Shown piece by piece: positions 47,994 to 57,299 of a DNA stretch of 64,000 nt (its first letter is position 1; each line of letters begins with the position of its first letter). The DNA comes from Oligoflexus tunisiensis (GTDB lineage Bacteria > Bdellovibrionota_B > Oligoflexia > Oligoflexales > Oligoflexaceae). The stretch spans positions 5,807,778-5,871,777 of the forward strand of contig NZ_BDFO01000001.1 of NCBI RefSeq assembly GCF_001748245.1, read 5' to 3'. The position numbers and the translations under genes are program-made. A model generated the notes under the pieces. It saw only the letters and a list, made by a program, of their open reading frames with translations, was not told the DNA's origin and made no database searches.

Positions 47994-50672
47994 GTGCAGG
48001 CAGCCACCCAACATCATCAGCGAGGCTCATGGCAAGGATTCAGGTTGGCCACCTGGCTCTTGACTCTTGGCCTATTCCAATTTTTTCCAACTCGGGCTTG
48101 GGCCGAGCTTCGTCCCCAGCATCCCCTTGCCGTGGCTTTGAAGCTGGAATCGATGACCGAAAACGAGGCGCGCATCCAGGCCGTTCGCACCTACCTGGAA
48201 CGCCCGAAGCTCAGCTCTGAAGACCGCTATCAGGCCGCGTACGTTTTGAACGACATTCTGCTTGAGAACGGAACCGTCGGGGAACAGGAGGTCGCGCGGA
48301 ATTGCAAGCAGTGGCCGCCTCGAACCCAGGATCTGTGGGAACGGATCACCTGTTTGATCGTGGATCGGGCCCAGGCTCCTGCCATCCGCTCCGATGAAAT
48401 GTTTCGAATCTTTGACCAGGCTCTGGAACAGCACACAGGAGACGCACTTGCTGCCAGGATCGCACAAAGAATTTCCGGTATCCTGACGGATCAGGGCGAC
48501 TATGCCCGCACCTCGGATATGCTGCGACGGGCCTTGAAGGCCATCCCGCCTGGGCATGAAAAGCTCAGGGCGGACCTGAACACCAACATCGCCTATATCT
48601 ATACGAGTCCCAACTACCCCACCGATGTCATCAAAGAGGGCTTGCGCATCTTCGATGAGGTTGAGCCTCACTACCTGAAGCTCAATACGAAAACATCGTT
48701 GCGTCAGGCGGCTGTCAATAAATTTAACAAGGGTATTACCTATCTCTTCGTGCTCAAAGATTACGTCAAAGCTGAACAGGAACTGAGCGGGATTCCATTC
48801 GAGGCCTCGCCCAGCATGCGTCCTGATACCCTCCTGTTCCATAGCTTCGCCCTCGCCAAGCTAGGACGGAAGGATAAGGCGCGCACTCTCTTTCAGCAGA
48901 TCGCCCTGGAAGAACTGAAGGAACTCCATCGCCATGACTTTCTCCGCTGCTTCATGACCCTGACGGCCCATGCCCTGGATCTGCAGCATGATTTTAACTT
49001 GTGCACGAATCTCTCTCCCGAGACTCAGTCGGACGTGATCCTCAATATCACGTCGGAGCTGGCCCAGTTGGATCTTCCCGATGCCATCAAGATCAAGGTC
49101 TGGCAGCAGTTCTGGAGCTTTTACCGCCAGAAGATCGAGCCGGAATTCCAGCGCGCGGTCCAGACGTCCATCGATGCCCTGGAGCTGCAGCGGGCTCGAA
49201 ATGAAGCGGCGACCAAGGACCTGGAGCTGAAGAATCTTGAAATCTATCGCTATCTCTCCTTGGTCTTCGTTATCCTGGCTTTCACTCTGCTGGCCTCGTT
49301 CGCGCTGGCTGTGATCAGTCTGCGGAAGCTGAATCGCAAGAACCAAACCATTTCCCAGCAGTCGCACCAGATTCACGAGAAGAATTCGCAGTTGAATGGC
49401 ATCCTCAACAGCATGCAGGAAGCACTGTTCCAACTGGACCCAAGTCTGACGATCCTCCCCGGCCGCTCAGCTTATACGGGACGCCTCTTTCCGGAGTCGG
49501 TCGCATCCTTTGCTGACATCATCGCGCTCACCTCGGTTTCGGCTGCGACGCAGGCTCACATCCTCGAGACCTTGAAAGCCATCATCGGGGAGAATAGTCT
49601 GGCCTGGGACTTGAATGTCGCCAATCTTCCCAGTGATCTGGCCATTGCCGACCGTATCTATAACTTCCACTGGCAACCCGTCATCAAGGATGATCTCTGT
49701 CATATCATGACTGTCTCTGTCCGTGATGTCAGCGAGCTGAGGGCATCGCAGCAAAGGCTCGAGCAAGCCCGAAATCAGGCCGCGGGACGCATCAAGATGC
49801 TGGAGCAGCTGTTCCTGACCTCGGATCATCAGCAGGCTCTGCAGCTTTTCGAAGAACTGCAGGGCCAGGTCAAGGACCTCCCCCTGCTCATGGATCCCGC
49901 TCAGGATCACAAGCCCATGCTCCGGCGCATCCATACCTTCAAGGGTGTTGCGCGAACATTGCATCTCGATCCTCTGAAAGATGCTGCGCATGATCTGGAA
50001 TCCGCTTATGCCAGTCACGATCGTAATTGCCTGCAGAGCAGCATTGAAATGATCACGACTCTGGCCGCTGAATATGGATCCATTGCAAGACTCTTCAGTC
50101 TGCAGCATCGCCCCTATTGCCTCGGTGATTATGTGTGGCAGGTCGTTCAACCTTTGCGCACGCGCTTAATCGAGGCCGGCCTGCCTCCCCTTCAATGTCA
50201 CGTTGAGGATGGCCTCGGCCCCCTGCAACCCTTTGAGGCCCTGGTCTATGAAATCGTTTTGCATGGCCTGACCAACGCCTGCGATCACGGCTACCTCCAG
50301 CATCTTCAATCGGAGAGCGTCACGAGCATCGCGGTGCCCTTTATTAAAGTCAAAGGCGAAAGGAGTCGCGACGGTTGGGTGATTGAGATTCAGGATAATG
50401 GTTCAGGACTGAACTGGTCCGAGATTGAAAAGCTCTGCCGGGAACACCACTTCACTCCACAAGCGGGGCGGCCGGCCTCGGATATTCTGCTCCTGGATTC
50501 CATCAGCACAGCCCGCACCATCAACGAGGTATCAGGTCGCGGCTTCGGTCTGGCTGTCATTGCCTCGCAGCTAGCCAGTCGCGGGGGAACAGCCATGCTT
50601 CTCGATAATCCGGATGGATCCGGAACGCTCCTGCGCTGCTACTGGCCGGAGTCTCTGGCTATGGCGAGCTAA
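47994..50672 (+). CDS. TPR sensor kinase with Hpt and CheA-like ATPase domains
   Basis: About 892 residues. A signal or anchor segment ends in PTRAWA (about 35). A periplasmic TPR-like region covers about 40-390. One membrane segment (YLSLVFVILAFTLLASFALAVI, about 418-440, here read as LSLVFVILAFTLL plus ASFALAVI) and a coiled coil follow. A PAS-like region (about 465-590) is next. An Hpt domain has phospho-His H647 in IHTFKGVARTL. The HATPase has LTNACDHGY (N box), IQDNGSGLNW (G1) and GRGFGLAVIA (G2). There is no HisKA, P2 or CheW-like domain, so the ATPase would phosphorylate the Hpt as in CheA. The GTG at 47994 has AGGGA upstream; an ATG at 47901 has no ribosome site. No receiver is encoded next to it. 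Confidence 0.82.
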   Translation: MQAATQHHQRGSWQGFRLATWLLTLGLFQFFPTRAWAELRPQHPLAVALKLESMTENEARIQAVRTYLERPKLSSEDRYQAAYVLNDILLENGTVGEQEVARNCKQWPPRTQDLWERITCLIVDRAQAPAIRSDEMFRIFDQALEQHTGDALAARIAQRISGILTDQGDYARTSDMLRRALKAIPPGHEKLRADLNTNIAYIYTSPNYPTDVIKEGLRIFDEVEPHYLKLNTKTSLRQAAVNKFNKGITYLFVLKDYVKAEQELSGIPFEASPSMRPDTLLFHSFALAKLGRKDKARTLFQQIALEELKELHRHDFLRCFMTLTAHALDLQHDFNLCTNLSPETQSDVILNITSELAQLDLPDAIKIKVWQQFWSFYRQKIEPEFQRAVQTSIDALELQRARNEAATKDLELKNLEIYRYLSLVFVILAFTLLASFALAVISLRKLNRKNQTISQQSHQIHEKNSQLNGILNSMQEALFQLDPSLTILPGRSAYTGRLFPESVASFADIIALTSVSAATQAHILETLKAIIGENSLAWDLNVANLPSDLAIADRIYNFHWQPVIKDDLCHIMTVSVRDVSELRASQQRLEQARNQAAGRIKMLEQLFLTSDHQQALQLFEELQGQVKDLPLLMDPAQDHKPMLRRIHTFKGVARTLHLDPLKDAAHDLESAYASHDRNCLQSSIEMITTLAAEYGSIARLFSLQHRPYCLGDYVWQVVQPLRTRLIEAGLPPLQCHVEDGLGPLQPFEALVYEIVLHGLTNACDHGYLQHLQSESVTSIAVPFIKVKGERSRDGWVIEIQDNGSGLNWSEIEKLCREHHFTPQAGRPASDILLLDSISTARTINEVSGRGFGLAVIASQLASRGGTAMLLDNPDGSGTLLRCYWPESLAMAS

Positions 50673-50783
50673 GGAGTGGTGGGACGCTCGTGTAAAAGCC
50701 TGCTTTGATTTTCCCGCAACCCGTGGTAACTATCCGTCTGGATCCTATCTCAAACGCACCACATCGCAACAAAGCAGGACATC

Positions 50784-53042
50784 ATGAGCCTACGTCCCAT
50801 TTATGGTTTTCCCACTCTGCTGCGCCTGTCCCTTTGGAGCAGCCTTCTCATACCCATGGCTTCTGCGCTCGCTGAACCCGGGCCGACACCGGCGGTTGAA
50901 CCCTGGCAGGAGCTGCGGGAACAGCTCCGTTCGACACGCAATTTTCGATTAGGCGCGCCTTTCAATGTGCACGTTCTGGATGACGGCGCGCGGGTTCTCT
51001 ATCAAAAGGCGATACCGCCTTCGACGGCAGCCGCTGTTTATGAATTCGATCGTCGGACCGGCAAGGAAACCAAGGTGCTGGATGCCGCGATGCTATCGCC
51101 AGGCGAGGGCCCGGTTTCCGCCGAGGAAAAGGCCCTGCGCGAACGCCTGCGCCTGCTCACGGGCGGCATCAGTTTTTATGAGAATGATCCCCAGGGCGCC
51201 TGGATCCTCACACCGGTGAAGGGCAAACTTTTTCTTTATGATCGTAAAACGCAAAAGAACCGCGAGATCGGTCCAGGTCAGGGACCAGCCTTTGGTCCAA
51301 AGATTTCCCCCGATGCCAAACAGGTGGCCTTTGTGCGCGCGAGCAATCTTTATGTGGCTCCCCTCAGTGGTGGAGCCGCTGTGGCTCTGACCAAGGGCGG
51401 CACGGAGGAGAAAAGTTTTGGTGTGGCGGAATTCATCGCGCAGGAGGAACTGAATCGCAAGGATGGGTTCTGGTGGTCGCCGGATAGCCGGACGCTTTTG
51501 CTGCAGGCCGTCGATCAAAGTCATGTGGAGCGCCTCTCCATCGCCGATCCCTTCCGTCCCGATGCGGAGCCGCAGCGGCCTTATTATCCAAGGCCCGGCA
51601 AGGCCAATGCGAAATTCCGCTTTGGTTTTATTTCAGCCAAGGGAGGAGCGATCACCTGGATTGATTTTGGCAAGGAACCTTTTGAATATGTGGGTCCGGT
51701 GCAGTGGAGCAAACACGGCAAGCCCTCTTTTCTGCTCCTGAATCGCCTGCAGAATGAAGCCCGCCTGGTCATCGCGGATCCCAAAACGGGCCGTACTCAG
51801 ACCCTGCTCAAGGAAACCGACGCCGCGTGGGTGGATATCGATCGCTCGGTTCCGCTTTGGCTTCCCAACAAGCAGGGTTTCATCTGGTCGTCCGAACGCA
51901 CGGGTCCGAAGCGTCTCGAACTCCATGATGAAAGCGGACGTTTCCTGCGCATGCTCAGTCCAGAAAATCTGCACGTGCGCGGTGTCCTCGGGGCGTCAGC
52001 GGATGGTCAGACTGTTTATTATGAAGCCGCGGCGGACAGCGTCGCTTCCCAAATTTATGCCACCCGCATCCAGGATGGCAGCACGCAGCCCGTTCTGCAG
52101 CAGGAGGGCGGCAGCGCGGCTGTAACAAGCCGTTTTCATGAACAGCTTTTCGCCGCCCGGGTCACCACACTCCAGGGTGATGATAAAACGATTGTGCGCA
52201 CCTGGACGGATGACAAGGAGCAGGTGCTGCCCTCGGCCGCGGCGGAGCCCGTGATGAAGACCAATGCCACGATCGTGCGCATCGGTCCGCAGGAGATTCG
52301 CACGATCATCATTCGTCCGTCCAATTTTGATCCGAAGAAAAAGTATCCGGTCCTGGAGCATGCCTATGGCGGTCCTGGTTCGCTTCAGGTTCGCGCTTCA
52401 GGCCGGCCTTACCTTGAGGATCAGGTGCTGGCCGATGCCCTGCAGACCGTGGTCGTGCGCATGGATACGAGGGGCACCCCGGATCGCGGCCGGGATTGGG
52501 AAAAGGCCATCTTCAAAAAGTTTGGCTCCCTGCCGGTGGAGGAACACGCGGAAGCCTTGAAACTTCTTTGCCGGGAGTATCCGGAACTCGATGCGAATCG
52601 CATCGGCGTCTTCGGCTGGTCGTATGGCGGTTACTTTGCGGCCTATGCGGTCCTCGCGCGCCCGGATGTTTACAAGGCCGGTGTCGCTGGTGCGCCTCCC
52701 GTGGATTGGTTGGACTATGATACGGCTTACACCGAACGTTATCTTGGGCTGCCGGAGAAGGATAAGGATGCCTATGCCTCCAGTTCGCTTCTGACTCTTC
52801 TGCAACCGGAGCGCCGCTCCAAAACACCAAGGCCGCTGCTGGTGATTCACGGCACGGCGGATGACAATGTCTTCTTTTTCAATTCCATGAAATTGGTCGA
52901 CAGTCTGGAGCGGGCCGCCTGGCCGTATGAATTCCTTCCTCTCATGGGTCAGACCCATATGATCTCCGACGCGGAATTGGATGCCCGACGCTTTGAGCGC
53001 ACTCTTCATTTTTTCCGCCAGCATCTCCAGTTGACGAAATAA
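50784..53042 (+). CDS. S9-family prolyl oligopeptidase (dipeptidyl-peptidase IV-like), exported
   Basis: 752 residues. A signal peptide (LLRLSLWSSLLIPMASALA) is followed by a beta-propeller domain (about 50-480) that holds EFIAQEELNRKDGFWWSPDS, the double-Glu motif that grips the free N-terminus in DPP IV. The catalytic alpha/beta hydrolase domain has GWSYGGYFAAY with Ser613, HGTADDNVFFF with Asp693/694, and GQTHMI with His725. It would remove dipeptides from peptide N-termini in the periplasm or outside. AGGA lies close to the ATG. It is a single-gene unit, about 110 bases after the kinase gene. Confidence 0.92.
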   Translation: MSLRPIYGFPTLLRLSLWSSLLIPMASALAEPGPTPAVEPWQELREQLRSTRNFRLGAPFNVHVLDDGARVLYQKAIPPSTAAAVYEFDRRTGKETKVLDAAMLSPGEGPVSAEEKALRERLRLLTGGISFYENDPQGAWILTPVKGKLFLYDRKTQKNREIGPGQGPAFGPKISPDAKQVAFVRASNLYVAPLSGGAAVALTKGGTEEKSFGVAEFIAQEELNRKDGFWWSPDSRTLLLQAVDQSHVERLSIADPFRPDAEPQRPYYPRPGKANAKFRFGFISAKGGAITWIDFGKEPFEYVGPVQWSKHGKPSFLLLNRLQNEARLVIADPKTGRTQTLLKETDAAWVDIDRSVPLWLPNKQGFIWSSERTGPKRLELHDESGRFLRMLSPENLHVRGVLGASADGQTVYYEAAADSVASQIYATRIQDGSTQPVLQQEGGSAAVTSRFHEQLFAARVTTLQGDDKTIVRTWTDDKEQVLPSAAAEPVMKTNATIVRIGPQEIRTIIIRPSNFDPKKKYPVLEHAYGGPGSLQVRASGRPYLEDQVLADALQTVVVRMDTRGTPDRGRDWEKAIFKKFGSLPVEEHAEALKLLCREYPELDANRIGVFGWSYGGYFAAYAVLARPDVYKAGVAGAPPVDWLDYDTAYTERYLGLPEKDKDAYASSSLLTLLQPERRSKTPRPLLVIHGTADDNVFFFNSMKLVDSLERAAWPYEFLPLMGQTHMISDAELDARRFERTLHFFRQHLQLTK

Positions 53043-53252
53043 ATCCTGAGCTTTCCTGGCCATTTTTTTTGGTCAGGAGGGCCTTCGCTTTCTGAAATAT
53101 CATTGCTTTCAAAGACTTGCCCATCCCTGACCCGCAAGAATGATTCAAGTTCGCATTTTGACAGCCAAAACTCCCAGACGCCGACTTAAGTGCCACCCGC
53201 TTCAGACCGATAGGAGGAGCGGAAACAAGCGCCCCTTTCGCTCAAACCCGGT

Positions 53253-53268
53253 AGGGAAATTTTTCCCT
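53253..53268. promoter_or_regulatory. Short perfect hairpin or operator before the Ser/Thr kinase
   Basis: AGGGAAA, TT, TTTCCCT form a 7-bp inverted repeat ending 15 bases before the kinase start. It could be a protein site or a small RNA hairpin that covers the region of the ribosome site. The rest of the 240-base gap (53043-53282) holds TTGACA at 53158 without a good -10 partner, and AGGAGGAG at 53212 without a start codon after it. Confidence 0.3.
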
Positions 53269-53282
53269 GCAAGCACAGAGAC

Positions 53283-55685
53283 ATGGGTCGAATGCAGAAA
53301 CAGCTGATCGGCAATCGCTATCGAATCAAAGGCCTCATCGGAGAAGGGGGCATGGCCTCCGTGTATGCGGCCCTTGATGAAAAACTCGATCGCCGGGTGG
53401 CCATTAAGATTTTGCACCAGCATTTGGCGCGCAATCCTGATATCCGCGAGCGATTCCTGCTCGAAGCCAAAACGGTATCGAACCTTGACCATCCGAACAT
53501 TATTAAAGTCTATGATTTCTCGGGTCTTGACTCCGAACAGCTCTGGATGGTGTCGGAAATCCTTTATGGGGTGGACCTTGCGGAGTATGTGAAGCGCTAT
53601 CCGAAAAATCGTCTGCATCCTATCGTGGCGATCCTCATCACCCGGGAAGTCTGTCGGGCTTTGCACGAGGCGCACAAGCTGAATATCGTGCATCGCGATA
53701 TCAAACCTGAAAACATCATGCTGCTCGACTCGGGTCAGGTGAAACTCATGGACTTTGGGATTGCCAAGGTGCATCGGGCCAAAGCCACCCAGACCGGGAC
53801 CTTCATGGGTTCACCGAGCTACATGTCGCCGGAACAGATCCGCGGCAGCGATGTCGATGTGCGGGCGGATATCTACAGTTTGTCCGTGCTCTTCTATGAA
53901 ATCGTCACGGGTGTTCTGCCCTATTCCGGTCAGACCACAGCGGAAGTGATAAACAAGATCATGGTGGGGCGCTATACCGCAGCCAATCTTCTGGCTCCCG
54001 ACCTGCCCTTTGTCATCAACGAGATCATCAACAAAGGTTTGAAAAGTGCCAAGGAGGAACGCTTCCAGGATATCCTGGAAATGTCCGGAGCCCTGGATCA
54101 ATTTCTCAAAGGCTTTGGCTTCAGCGAAAGCTCGAAGGAGCTGGAGCAGTATACCAACAACCGGATGGCCTTTGATGAGCGCCTCGCCAAACTCAAATTG
54201 CCGAAGACCACGGTTCCCAAAATCGAATCGCATAAGAACATCCTGGATCAGAGCAAGCCTCGCAGTTCACGCAGTCACTACACCTCCATCAACCGCGAAG
54301 GGTCGGATCACGCCGCGGAAACCAGAGCTCTGAGCCAGCCCAAGCCGTCACGCTCGAACACCACACCGCCGCGTGCCGCACGTCCTGTGGATGGCAATCA
54401 AAATAACGCGGGTTCGCGCGGACATGCACCGCAGCAGAAACATATGAATCATCATCCCGGCGCCGCGGGTGATCAGCCCACGCAGATACTCCCGCAGCCA
54501 CCGCCGGCGAATGTTCCACCGCCGCGTCCGTCGCAGCCGACCCATTATCCTCAGTCGCCTGGGCGTCCTCCGGCCACGATTCCGCCGCAGTCGGTGCAGT
54601 CGCGTTCCCAGCGATCGAAACCACAGAAGGCGATCATTCGGGAGGTGGGCAGTTTTGAGCGGCGCAAGAAATCGAACAGCAGCACCTATGTGATCTTTGG
54701 TCTGATTGCGGCCATTGCTCTGGTCTTTATCTTTGGCGGCGACAAGCTCATGAACCAGGTGAAACGCGACAGTTCGCGGGTCGCCCAGCAGCTCGAGCAA
54801 AAGAACAGAAAGGGCGCAAATCCACGCGGTGATTCATCGTCCCGGTCGAACAGAACAGACCAGGATCCGGCTCCCGTGGAAACGCCAACGCCCCCCATGG
54901 TGGAAAGCCAGACGGTGGTGATCGATAACAACAAGCCGCCCGTTGTCAGCGAAAAGGAAACCGCCACCTTTAAATCCGGGCGGGCGGTGGTCACCACCAA
55001 TAAGACCCTGAATGGACCAGGTCGCGCGAACAAGGCGTCCATGCCGACGCCATCCGAGACCGCATCCCGGGGAAGAAACCCGGGGGCAACCACGCCTCAG
55101 CCTACGCCGGATCCTGTGCCGACGGTGCCTCCGGTGAACGAGGGTCGCCCTCAGCTCGCCTCGGTTCCTGAAAGAAGCGCACCGGTCACCGACCGTCTGC
55201 CGCCGGAACCGCCGAAAAAGGGCGAGCCTGGCATTCTGCGGGTCACGGCACTGCCAGCCGCGGAAATCTTTATCGATGGCAAACCCTATGGAACCACCAA
55301 TGACCCTGAGATCGCGAGTCAAGGCATACGACTGGATCCGGGTTCCTATTCCCTGCGTTTGAAGCGCAGGGGTTACCGGATTGATGAGCAGCAGGTTCAA
55401 ATCAAAGCCAGTGAACAGAAGAATGTGAACGTAACGCTGCTGAAAACCGTGGACCTGGTCGAGCTGAATATCCGTTCCAATCGCAACCCGGCGCAGCTTG
55501 TCATAGAGGACTTAAAGGACGGCGGGCGGCGCAAGGAAGTGAATATGACGCGACCTTCCATGATTTTGAATCTGCGGCCGGGCACCTATCGGGTGGTCGT
55601 GACTTACGAGCAGGAAGTCGTCAGTCGCGTGTTTGAATTGAGGGAGAACGATGGTTCCCAGACGTTTACAGCTGACTTCAAGTGA
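53283..55685 (+). CDS. Hanks-type Ser/Thr protein kinase with PEGA domains
   Basis: 800 residues. The kinase domain (about 13-275) has the glycine loop IGEGGMASVY, Lys42 (VAIKIL), the catalytic HRDIKPEN (Asp139), DFGIAKV (Asp157) and GSPSYMSPEQIRG, so it is complete. A disordered region rich in Pro, Gln and Ser follows (about 310-455), then one membrane segment (YVIFGLIAAIALVFIFGG, about 466-484), a second Pro/Thr-rich linker outside, and two PEGA-like beta domains (about 648-718 and 722-795; e.g. AEIFIDGKPYGTT, RLDPGSYSLRLKRRGY). It probably senses the envelope and phosphorylates cytoplasmic proteins. The ribosome site is weak; the ATG at 53292 is an alternative. The stop overlaps the start of the next gene. 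Confidence 0.92.
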   Translation: MGRMQKQLIGNRYRIKGLIGEGGMASVYAALDEKLDRRVAIKILHQHLARNPDIRERFLLEAKTVSNLDHPNIIKVYDFSGLDSEQLWMVSEILYGVDLAEYVKRYPKNRLHPIVAILITREVCRALHEAHKLNIVHRDIKPENIMLLDSGQVKLMDFGIAKVHRAKATQTGTFMGSPSYMSPEQIRGSDVDVRADIYSLSVLFYEIVTGVLPYSGQTTAEVINKIMVGRYTAANLLAPDLPFVINEIINKGLKSAKEERFQDILEMSGALDQFLKGFGFSESSKELEQYTNNRMAFDERLAKLKLPKTTVPKIESHKNILDQSKPRSSRSHYTSINREGSDHAAETRALSQPKPSRSNTTPPRAARPVDGNQNNAGSRGHAPQQKHMNHHPGAAGDQPTQILPQPPPANVPPPRPSQPTHYPQSPGRPPATIPPQSVQSRSQRSKPQKAIIREVGSFERRKKSNSSTYVIFGLIAAIALVFIFGGDKLMNQVKRDSSRVAQQLEQKNRKGANPRGDSSSRSNRTDQDPAPVETPTPPMVESQTVVIDNNKPPVVSEKETATFKSGRAVVTTNKTLNGPGRANKASMPTPSETASRGRNPGATTPQPTPDPVPTVPPVNEGRPQLASVPERSAPVTDRLPPEPPKKGEPGILRVTALPAAEIFIDGKPYGTTNDPEIASQGIRLDPGSYSLRLKRRGYRIDEQQVQIKASEQKNVNVTLLKTVDLVELNIRSNRNPAQLVIEDLKDGGRRKEVNMTRPSMILNLRPGTYRVVVTYEQEVVSRVFELRENDGSQTFTADFK

Positions 55686-57299
55686 ATGCGATGGAGACGT
55701 CACGTTTTAAAGATCTGCGACCCAGACCTTGGCTGAGGCGACTTCTCACAGTCTGTCTCGCTGGGCTGTTCTTTGTCTTCGTTTCCCCCTCCGCGACCGG
55801 CAAACCCTCGGCCTATAAGCAGGGTCTGCAGCATTATGCCAAGGGCGAATTCGATAAGGCCATACAGGATTTGCAAAAGGCCCTGAAGAAAAAGCCCAGC
55901 AAATCAGAAAAAGTGAAAATCTATAAATATATCGGTTTGAGCCATTATACACTGGGCCGTCAGGCCGAGGCTGGGAAGAATTTTGAACAATGCCTGGCCA
56001 CCGATTTGAGTTGCAGCATCGAAGCGAAGGAAGCTCTCGATGAATCCGTGCTGCCTTTCTTTCAGAATATCAAACGCGCAATCACGGAGCGAAAAAACGC
56101 GCCCAAGCCAAACACTCGCATTCTGGTGAAATCCCCGGTCAAGGATGCTGAAATCCTCATGGATGGCATCCTTCTGGGTCCTGTCAATACTTCACTCGAA
56201 GCGCCGCCCGGCACCCGGGAGATCATTCTGCAGGCGAAAGGCTATCGCCCACGGCGGGTGAAGATCGCCGTGAACAAACTCGTGGAAAATGTCTACGAGA
56301 TCGACCTGGAAAAGCAGCCGTCCAAAGCGGTGGAGAAGGAAAAAGAGAAGGACAAGGATAAAGCCCGACAGCAGCGAATCGCACGGGAAAAGGAGAAGGA
56401 ACGCGAGCGGCGGAAACTGGAAGCCCGCCGGGCGCGCGAAGAGAAAAAGGACAAGGTTCCGCCGGTCCTGCCGGCCGAGGATGAGAGCGCGAGAAAGCTC
56501 GCCGATCCGCCTGAATCCAAAAAGAACAGCCTCGCCATGCCCGAGGAAAAAGGTCCGCAGACCTCAGACTCCTCGTCCGATGAACCGATCGAGCTGGAAC
56601 GCGAGCCGGTGAGTTTTGCGCATTTCATGCCGCTGGGCGCGGGGCAATTTTATAACGGGGATTTTCTCCTCGGCACCCTGTTTCTGGGCACGCAGCTTTA
56701 TGCGGTCGGTGTGATCGTTCAAGCCACCCAGGATATCCAGCAGGCCGAGGACAATGAGCTGGCTGCCATCCGACGCGCGCAGGTGGACCCCACGGTTTCC
56801 CAGGAGGATCTTGATGCCTTCTCCGAGGCCAAGCGTGTTTTTGTGAAGGAAAAACAGGAGCGCCTGAATCTGGCTCTTGGAGCCGCGGCCGGCACCTATG
56901 TCTTTGGTGTGCTGCATGCGCTCATCATGAGGCCTTATGTCCTTCCCACGACGGTCACCATGCAACTGCAGCCCGCACCGGAGCAGGGACTGCAGCTGCA
57001 GGTCCATTGGGATTTTTAAATGGTCCGCGGCAACTGACTGGTCGCCGGCGCCTGCCGATCCTTTTTCAAGTGGCTTCCATATTGCACGAGCGTCTGAATC
57101 AGCACCTTGCGGCTGATAGGCTTGCTGATATGGGAATTGAAACCACTGGCGAGGCAGCGCTGTCGCTCTTCACCCATCGCATGCGCGGTGAGCGCCACGA
57201 TCGGCTTGCCATAACCCTGGCGTCGCAGTTCCTGAGCCGCGGCATAGCCATCCATCTCGGGCATCTGCAAATCCATGAGGATGCAATCGAACTGACCTG
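55653..57299. repeat. Long direct repeat, copy 1
   Basis: I found no difference between this segment and 62354-64000 (offset 6701 bp). It spans the last codons of the Ser/Thr kinase, the whole TPR/PEGA gene and the 3' end of the hybrid kinase at 57016. The right end of identity is not seen because the window ends. Confidence 0.9.
55682..57019 (+). CDS. TPR and PEGA domain protein, membrane-associated (copy 1)
   Basis: Up to 445 residues. The N-terminal hydrophobic segment (LLTVCLAGLFFVFVSPSATG, about 21-40) is followed by TPR-like units (about 44-115, e.g. HYAKGEFDKAIQDLQKAL), a PEGA domain (about 145-215; EILMDGILLGPVNTSLEAPP), a very charged Lys/Glu/Arg-rich stretch (about 215-265) and a C-terminal half with two hydrophobic stretches (about 315-345 and 385-415). 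It shares the PEGA module with the kinase just upstream, whose stop codon it overlaps (GTG at 55682; ATG at 55691 is also possible). A partner or substrate of that kinase in the periplasm is plausible. It is convergent with the hybrid kinase, overlapping it by 4 bases. A second copy lies at 62383. Confidence 0.78.
   Translation: MNAMETSRFKDLRPRPWLRRLLTVCLAGLFFVFVSPSATGKPSAYKQGLQHYAKGEFDKAIQDLQKALKKKPSKSEKVKIYKYIGLSHYTLGRQAEAGKNFEQCLATDLSCSIEAKEALDESVLPFFQNIKRAITERKNAPKPNTRILVKSPVKDAEILMDGILLGPVNTSLEAPPGTREIILQAKGYRPRRVKIAVNKLVENVYEIDLEKQPSKAVEKEKEKDKDKARQQRIAREKEKERERRKLEARRAREEKKDKVPPVLPAEDESARKLADPPESKKNSLAMPEEKGPQTSDSSSDEPIELEREPVSFAHFMPLGAGQFYNGDFLLGTLFLGTQLYAVGVIVQATQDIQQAEDNELAAIRRAQVDPTVSQEDLDAFSEAKRVFVKEKQERLNLALGAAAGTYVFGVLHALIMRPYVLPTTVTMQLQPAPEQGLQLQVHWDF

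Noticed and set aside
53043..53080. Intrinsic terminator after the S9 peptidase
   Set aside because: CCTGGCCA and TGGTCAGG can pair, but the T-run lies in the loop, not after the stem, so it is not a classical terminator.
53158..53190. Promoter with TTGACA before the Ser/Thr kinase
   Set aside because: The -35 box is perfect but no acceptable -10 lies 16-18 bases downstream.
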